Below, piece by piece: positions 59,385 through 64,000 of a stretch of DNA of 64,000 nt. Positions within the stretch are counted from its first letter, which is position 1. Each line of letters starts with the position of its first letter. The DNA lies in the NCBI GenBank assembly GCA_944989445.1, contig CALYLW010000020.1, positions 607,464-671,463 on the forward strand, read 5' to 3'. The stretch is from Ampullaceana balthica. Taxonomy: Eukaryota > Mollusca > Gastropoda > Lymnaeidae. Under the pieces are notes generated by a model. It ran no database searches. It worked only from the letters and a program-made list of their open reading frames with translations, and was not told the DNA's origin. Both the position numbers and the translations under genes were made by a program.

Positions 59385-59564
59385 CCATGGTAAAACGTCA
59401 TTCAATAAATTGTAAGCAATTAAATATTTAAGTGGAACTTTTATTTACATTTGCGTGTTTTGACGTGATGTCACAATTCTTAACCCCCCACCCCCCCCTC
59501 GTCACACATCGTCACAAATATGTTACCCCCCCCCCGGTGCGTGATGTCATTTATGGACGGCCCA
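59385..59564. mobile_element. GGGCCGTCCATAAATGACG MITE, inverted partial copy
   Basis: TGATGTCACAATTCTTAACC, C-runs, and GTGCGTGATGTCATTTATGG then ACGGCCC. It is the reverse complement of the 43788 copy. Confidence 0.75.
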
Positions 59565-60379
59565 TAATTATCACCCATTTGAGTTATGAAAAAAGCACAT
59601 ATTTAATTATTTAGCCAGATTCTGTAGCTGCTGAATCTTCTCATGAATTTCTACAGTAATATTACCTGTTACCTAGTCAATAGAATAATTTTGTTTCTCG
59701 AAACGTTTTCATGGGACAAGGATGTATTTTTACTTCCGTTAAACTTTTCTTTCTGACTCAATGAAGTACAGGTTCCCAAAGCCCACCACCCAATCAAAAT
59801 AAATAAGTAAGTAAAAATATTTCCTTGCGACGCTACCAGCAAAGTTCCTGCGTCAGTTCATATATTTAAGTCTTCGCTTGGCCTAGTAAGTTTTTTTTAT
59901 ATAACTGTCAAAATAACTTAAAATGGCTCCATATCAAGTTTACATCCATAGTTCTTCACCCATTCACGTATCTTAAAATATGGTTAATGTCTTTCCTATG
60001 GCAGCTATTTGACCTTCGCAACGGTGTGTGGAAATTGTAAAGAATTAGTAACAACGCTCTAATGTACAAAAACAACTTTCCAAAGTATGTTCCAATTGCA
60101 GCAGCATGTAAAGAAACAAATGCAAGATAAAAATTTGACATTTAGATAATTGTCTTAAGGGTTTTGTTGCACTCCTGTGTGCTTTCCAGCTATGACATTA
60201 GTATTTACAGAATTAGCATAACGCCTTTGACATCTGGGTCCATTTTTATTAAGATCACCAGCTTTAAGCTTACCTAAATTCATTTCAAAAACGTTGCAAG
60301 CAGTTTCATTTTTTGTTTCAATGAAGTATTTGAAAGGTTCTACAGCATCTTCATGCTGATTTTCGAACTTAACATTCCG
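59565..60379. other. No gene or recognised repeat
   Basis: AT-rich sequence with only short frames; no exon could be supported. Confidence 0.45.
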
Positions 60380-60639
60380 CTAAACTGAACTTGTTTGATC
60401 CAGTATTACAAACATCTGGAGTGCTGTCAAATTTAACGGAATAATATTTGTCAATTTGTGCCTGACAGAAGATTTACTAGCGAATGTTATCACCCAACAC
60501 TGCAATGAATTCCTTTTGAATATTATGATGTGATATTTACGTGCTTGAAATTTGCTGACCCATTTACATTTGTCGAGGTGTTCTCGGCATGCCTCTGTTT
60601 GCACTAGCATTATCCTACCTTTGGACACGAAAATGCAAA

Positions 60640-61075
60640 TACCGTTGTTACTTATTCCTCTCGGGCCGAAGGCGGCACATAGTGCAGAAGTCATGGATTT
60701 CCATTTATGACGATCAGTCGCAAATTTTATTAGGTCTTGATTATTTTTTAGACCCATGATTGAGCTTTTTCTTTTGATTGTTCTATGTAGGGTTTCCTTT
60801 GGTCTTCCTTGTTTTCTTTTGCCTTTTGGTGTCCATATGAAGGCCAGACGAGGGAGTCTTCTCTTGTCCATTCGAAGAACATGACCGATATAATTCCAAC
60901 GTATTCTCCTTATAAAAGTTGACACATATTCTTGGTTGGTTTCTTCTCTTATTGTTTCATTTGATTTAAAACCACTCCATTTTATATTCAAAGTTTTTCG
61001 GATGCATTTGTTTTCGAACGCAACTAATTTCTTTTCTATAGTTTGAGTGGATTTCCAGCCGTTCCACCGTTGTTA
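60640..61075 (-). mobile_element. LINE ORF2 C-terminal relic (GHVLRM type)
   Basis: The minus-strand frame begins before the first ATG (WKSTQTIEKKLVAFENKCIR) and continues IRRIRWNYIGHVLRMDKRRLPRLAF, GRPKETLHRTIKRK and DRHKWKSMTSALCAAFGP. This is the characteristic tail after the RT domain in RTE-like elements. No RT catalytic part is present. Downstream codons to 60380 are likely read-through. Confidence 0.75.
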
Positions 61076-62544
61076 CGGGAATTTAAACTGTCAAACCGTG
61101 TAACGAAAACAGTTTACAAATTATGTATAATAACTTTTTTTCTTTCAAAATGATTGCTGTTTATTTATATCAATAGTCTGTGCTTTTTTAACCTGTCTTT
61201 TAAAACTAACAATGACGAATTTGCCGCTCGAAATAACGTGCAGCTCGGGGCAAGCCCCAACTTTTGTCCTTCAATATGACGCTTTTCTGAGACCTTATAT
61301 TTCACATAGAACAATATCTCTAGCCTCTTACTTAATTTTTGTTAATAATTACGTACCATCTTACCCCTTCAGGGTAGAAGAAGAAAACGTCATCCTGTAA
61401 TCTTAACGTATAATGATTGCGTAATTTCATAGGATTTAAATTTCAAAGTTTTACAGCACATACACACATGGAATCTTAATGTGGGTTATTCTGAAACATA
61501 ATACTTACTCCATTCTGATTTTTGACTTTCTTTTTTTTTCTGAAGTTTATAGCGAAAGACAGTGTGGTCGAGGGTTGTTCTATATATTGCGAGTTGCATT
61601 CTGCTATAATTAGCCCCCCCCCCACTGTTGCTGTTAGTTAATAAGATCCTGTTTTCAATTAAAAAAAAATGATTGAGTTGGTTTCTGTTCATGGACTGTA
61701 GATTCTATTATTAGAATTTTTTCTTTCTACTCCTGCGAGTTAACGTATGTTCATGGGGAGATATATTAAGTCTTGTGTAATGTCATACATTTTCAATTTT
61801 CAAGCCAAAATAACGAACTCTTTTTGAGTGGAACAGTTAACGCATAGTTGCGAAATGTATTATTTATGTCATGCACAGCTGGTAGCAATAAATTATAACC
61901 AAACACCGTGATTCATATATGACATAACAATGGCCCGCAGCAGATTACCAAAACACACTTCTATGGACAACAGATGTGAATTGATGTGAATTGTCCTAAT
62001 AAATAGAGAACTATTTACATTGTACGTGGTTATAAATATAAAAGCCCAATAACAGTGGCCATTGGAAATAAATTGAACATTTTCATAATTCTAACACGTG
62101 TAGTTAGATTTAGTTATAACGCCCATATATTTATGTAGCCTTAAAAAAATAAAAAAATTAATAAAAACAGTTATAATTTTAACAAATAATAAATTCAAAT
62201 TCATACGCTCCAAGCTAGAACCATCTCGGGTGGGAGGAGTGACAACAAAGAAAAGTATTGCATATTTTCAGAGCACACAGTGACACTACTCGGTACTCGT
62301 CTAGCAGAATTTCATACGAGGACAACCGATTACCGATTACCGATTACGCTTTGTAATATTTTCCACATATCTATAATATATATATATTTCACCAAAGCGA
62401 GTATGTGCAAATGAGCATGACGAATGACCCTTGCTGGGGTCGACCGATCACTGTTGGCAAGCGTAGTGGGATGAAAAGGGGGGCAACAATTTTTCTTGCG
62501 GTAACTTGCGTTGTTCCTGCACAGAACAACATGACATGTGATTC
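61076..62544. other. No gene seen; low-complexity and AT-rich
   Basis: Short frames only. (TA)n is at about 62370-62388. Confidence 0.45.
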
Positions 62545-62895
62545 GTAGTGTAGTGTTTATCACGCCCGCCTTGCATGCGGAAAGTCCTGGGTTCAAGCCA
62601 CAGCGGGAACATTTGTAAAAAAATTTTGAAATGTTTCTTTCTGCCTGTTCTGTTTCCACTTTTTTGCGAACATGACTAACCCTCGCAAGAGTCGGCCAAA
62701 CACAATTTATGGTTGGCAAGGGATGGTAGTAAAGGGTGGGGGGCAGGTATCAACAACCGCTGTTTACTCTTTTTTTCTCATTACTTCGTTCTGCAGTTTC
62801 TGTCCGTTCTCTCAGCCGCACCCCCGTTTCTTGAACTATCTATGAAGAGCAAATCTGCGGCGTATGCTACGCCGCGGGTCGTATCTAGTATGCTA
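62545..62895 (+). mobile_element. tRNA-derived SINE with tRNA-like head
   Basis: The head TAGTGTAGTGTTTATCACG ... GGGTTCAAGCC (about 62547-62610) resembles a tRNA body. An anticodon-stem hairpin (CCGC/GCGG) surrounds CTTGCAT. The acceptor stem does not close, so this is not a working tRNA. The body GGTATCAACAACCGC ... GGGTCGTATCTAGTAT matches 25025-25207. Confidence 0.6.
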
Positions 62896-63409
62896 TAAAT
62901 GATATAAATCCATGCTTTATTAAATGAGTTACGATGTTAATAACTAGGCTAGAAAAGAAAAAAAAACATTGAACATGATTCAAAGCCGATCGGAATGTTG
63001 GCCAGTTTCTGTAGCGACAACTCAGGCTTTGTTAATATGAATGTTTAAAAATTGGAAGGTTTTCCAAAGGTAGGATGTGCTGATGTGGCCGGATTTTTAA
63101 AAAAAAATAATACACAAATTGAAACGATACAAACTTTTTACATAGTGACATTTGATCCATTTGTATGATTAACACAGAAAAAAAAATCTTACATTATTTT
63201 GTACATGTAATAGCTTTAATAATTGTTTTTCATTTAATTTCATTGTTAAAAGACTTTGAAATCAAATGAATCGAAAAACAACTCCAAACACATCGTCTCC
63301 ACGTCACTGTTCTACATTTAATGCCTTTGAGCACGACAGTCATACTTTGACAGATGCATTTTAAATGCCTCCTTTGTGCGTCATGGTTTGAATAGTCTAC
63401 AGTCTACTG

Positions 63410-63722
63410 CAGGGGTCGGGAAACCATGGCTCGCGAGCCAGATGTGGCTCTCAGACAAATGTTCGATTATAAAAAAAAAGTTTATTCAGACTCCTTTGAT
63501 CTACATATAAATTGCATTAAAAAAAAACAGCATAACAATGTTATTAAAAAAGAATTCAGAGACATAATTATTGTACTTTTGATGTTGAAATTACACAAAA
63601 TGGACACATTTATTATAATTTTTAGTTTTAAACATAATGTATGGCTCTCACAGAATTACTTTTCAAAATATGTGGTGTTTATGGCTTATGGTTCTCTCAG
63701 ACAAAAAGTTTCCCGACCCCTG
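63410..63722. mobile_element. hAT-type MITE (CAGGGGTCGGGAAAC ends)
   Basis: CAGGGGTCGGGAAACC at 63410 and GTTTCCCGACCCCTG ending 63722 are perfect inverted ends. They are followed by ATGGCTCGCGAGCCAGATGT, a sequence style known from hAT elements in many animals. It is about 313 bp with no transposase. The 8-bp duplication is unclear (GTCTACTG / GACTCTAG). Confidence 0.8.
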
Positions 63723-64000
63723 GACTCTAGTGGCTTATTTTTTTAAATATTTGTATTTAAACTTTCGTAAGCAACTATAGATTCAGTTGTCTTGAACACA
63801 ATTCAATTAAAGTTAAAGTACTGTATTTTTAAAGTTCAATATTTGTTCTATCATGCCCCACGGCGCTCACAAATCTATACGGCGTTGGGTATGTGCCAAC
63901 AGCGAATAGCAGAAGAAATGTTTAGCTCTGTGCACGTGTTTTGAGTTTGGCATTGTGGTACTTCCTTTTCCTTACCCCGAGCCTGGACAATACATTTTTA

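Noticed and set aside
62547..62612. A functional tRNA gene (Ala- or Val-like)
   Set aside because: Box A, box B and an anticodon stem are visible, but the acceptor stem does not pair and the sequence continues into a repeated body shared with 25025-25207. It is a SINE head.

Overview
The window is nuclear DNA of an invertebrate animal, most likely a mollusc. The evidence is AT-rich sequence, GT-AG introns, animal-type orthologues and many families of non-LTR retrotransposons, SINEs and terminal-inverted-repeat (TIR) elements. The organism call is inference. There are no bacterial-style operons. Coding sequence is a few percent of the window and transposable elements fill much of the rest. All gene models were joined by hand from splice sites, reading phase and family resemblance. 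No transcript data were available.

Layout: (1) 1-13.9 kb, + strand: the 3' eleven exons of a TOGARAM/crescerin-type gene with two C-terminal TOG domains, with introns full of LINEs, pogo-like TIR elements and tandem repeats. (2) 13.9-20.4 kb: AT-rich sequence between converging genes, without a recognisable gene. (3) 20.4-30.6 kb, - strand: a complete six-exon CGRRF1 gene (membrane-anchored RING E3 ligase). Its 7.4-kb first intron holds nested transposons, one of which carries an unrecognised spliced coding segment on the opposite strand. (4) 31.7-40.9 kb, - strand: a complete eight-exon gene of the J1-crystallin/ADP-ribosylglycohydrolase family. It has an in-frame TGA (codon 271 of 351) where I expect the family's cysteine, and a good SECIS-like hairpin in its 3' UTR. 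I read it as selenoprotein J, and it is the strongest find here. (5) 41-50 kb: a transposon graveyard with a LINE nested inside another repeat, a SINE sharing that LINE's 3' tail, and hAT and pogo transposase relics. (6) 50.6-52.5 kb, - strand: the main exon of a type II membrane carboxylesterase with an intact catalytic triad. (7) 52.5-64 kb: repeats only, including a 15-bp minisatellite of about 88 copies between two relics of the same LINE, another LINE tail, a tRNA-derived SINE and a hAT-type MITE.

The host genes do not form a functional pathway. Their roles are ciliary microtubules, protein turnover at membranes, an ADP-ribosylglycohydrolase-fold selenoprotein, and an ecto-esterase. They are ordinary neighbours in a repeat-rich animal genome.
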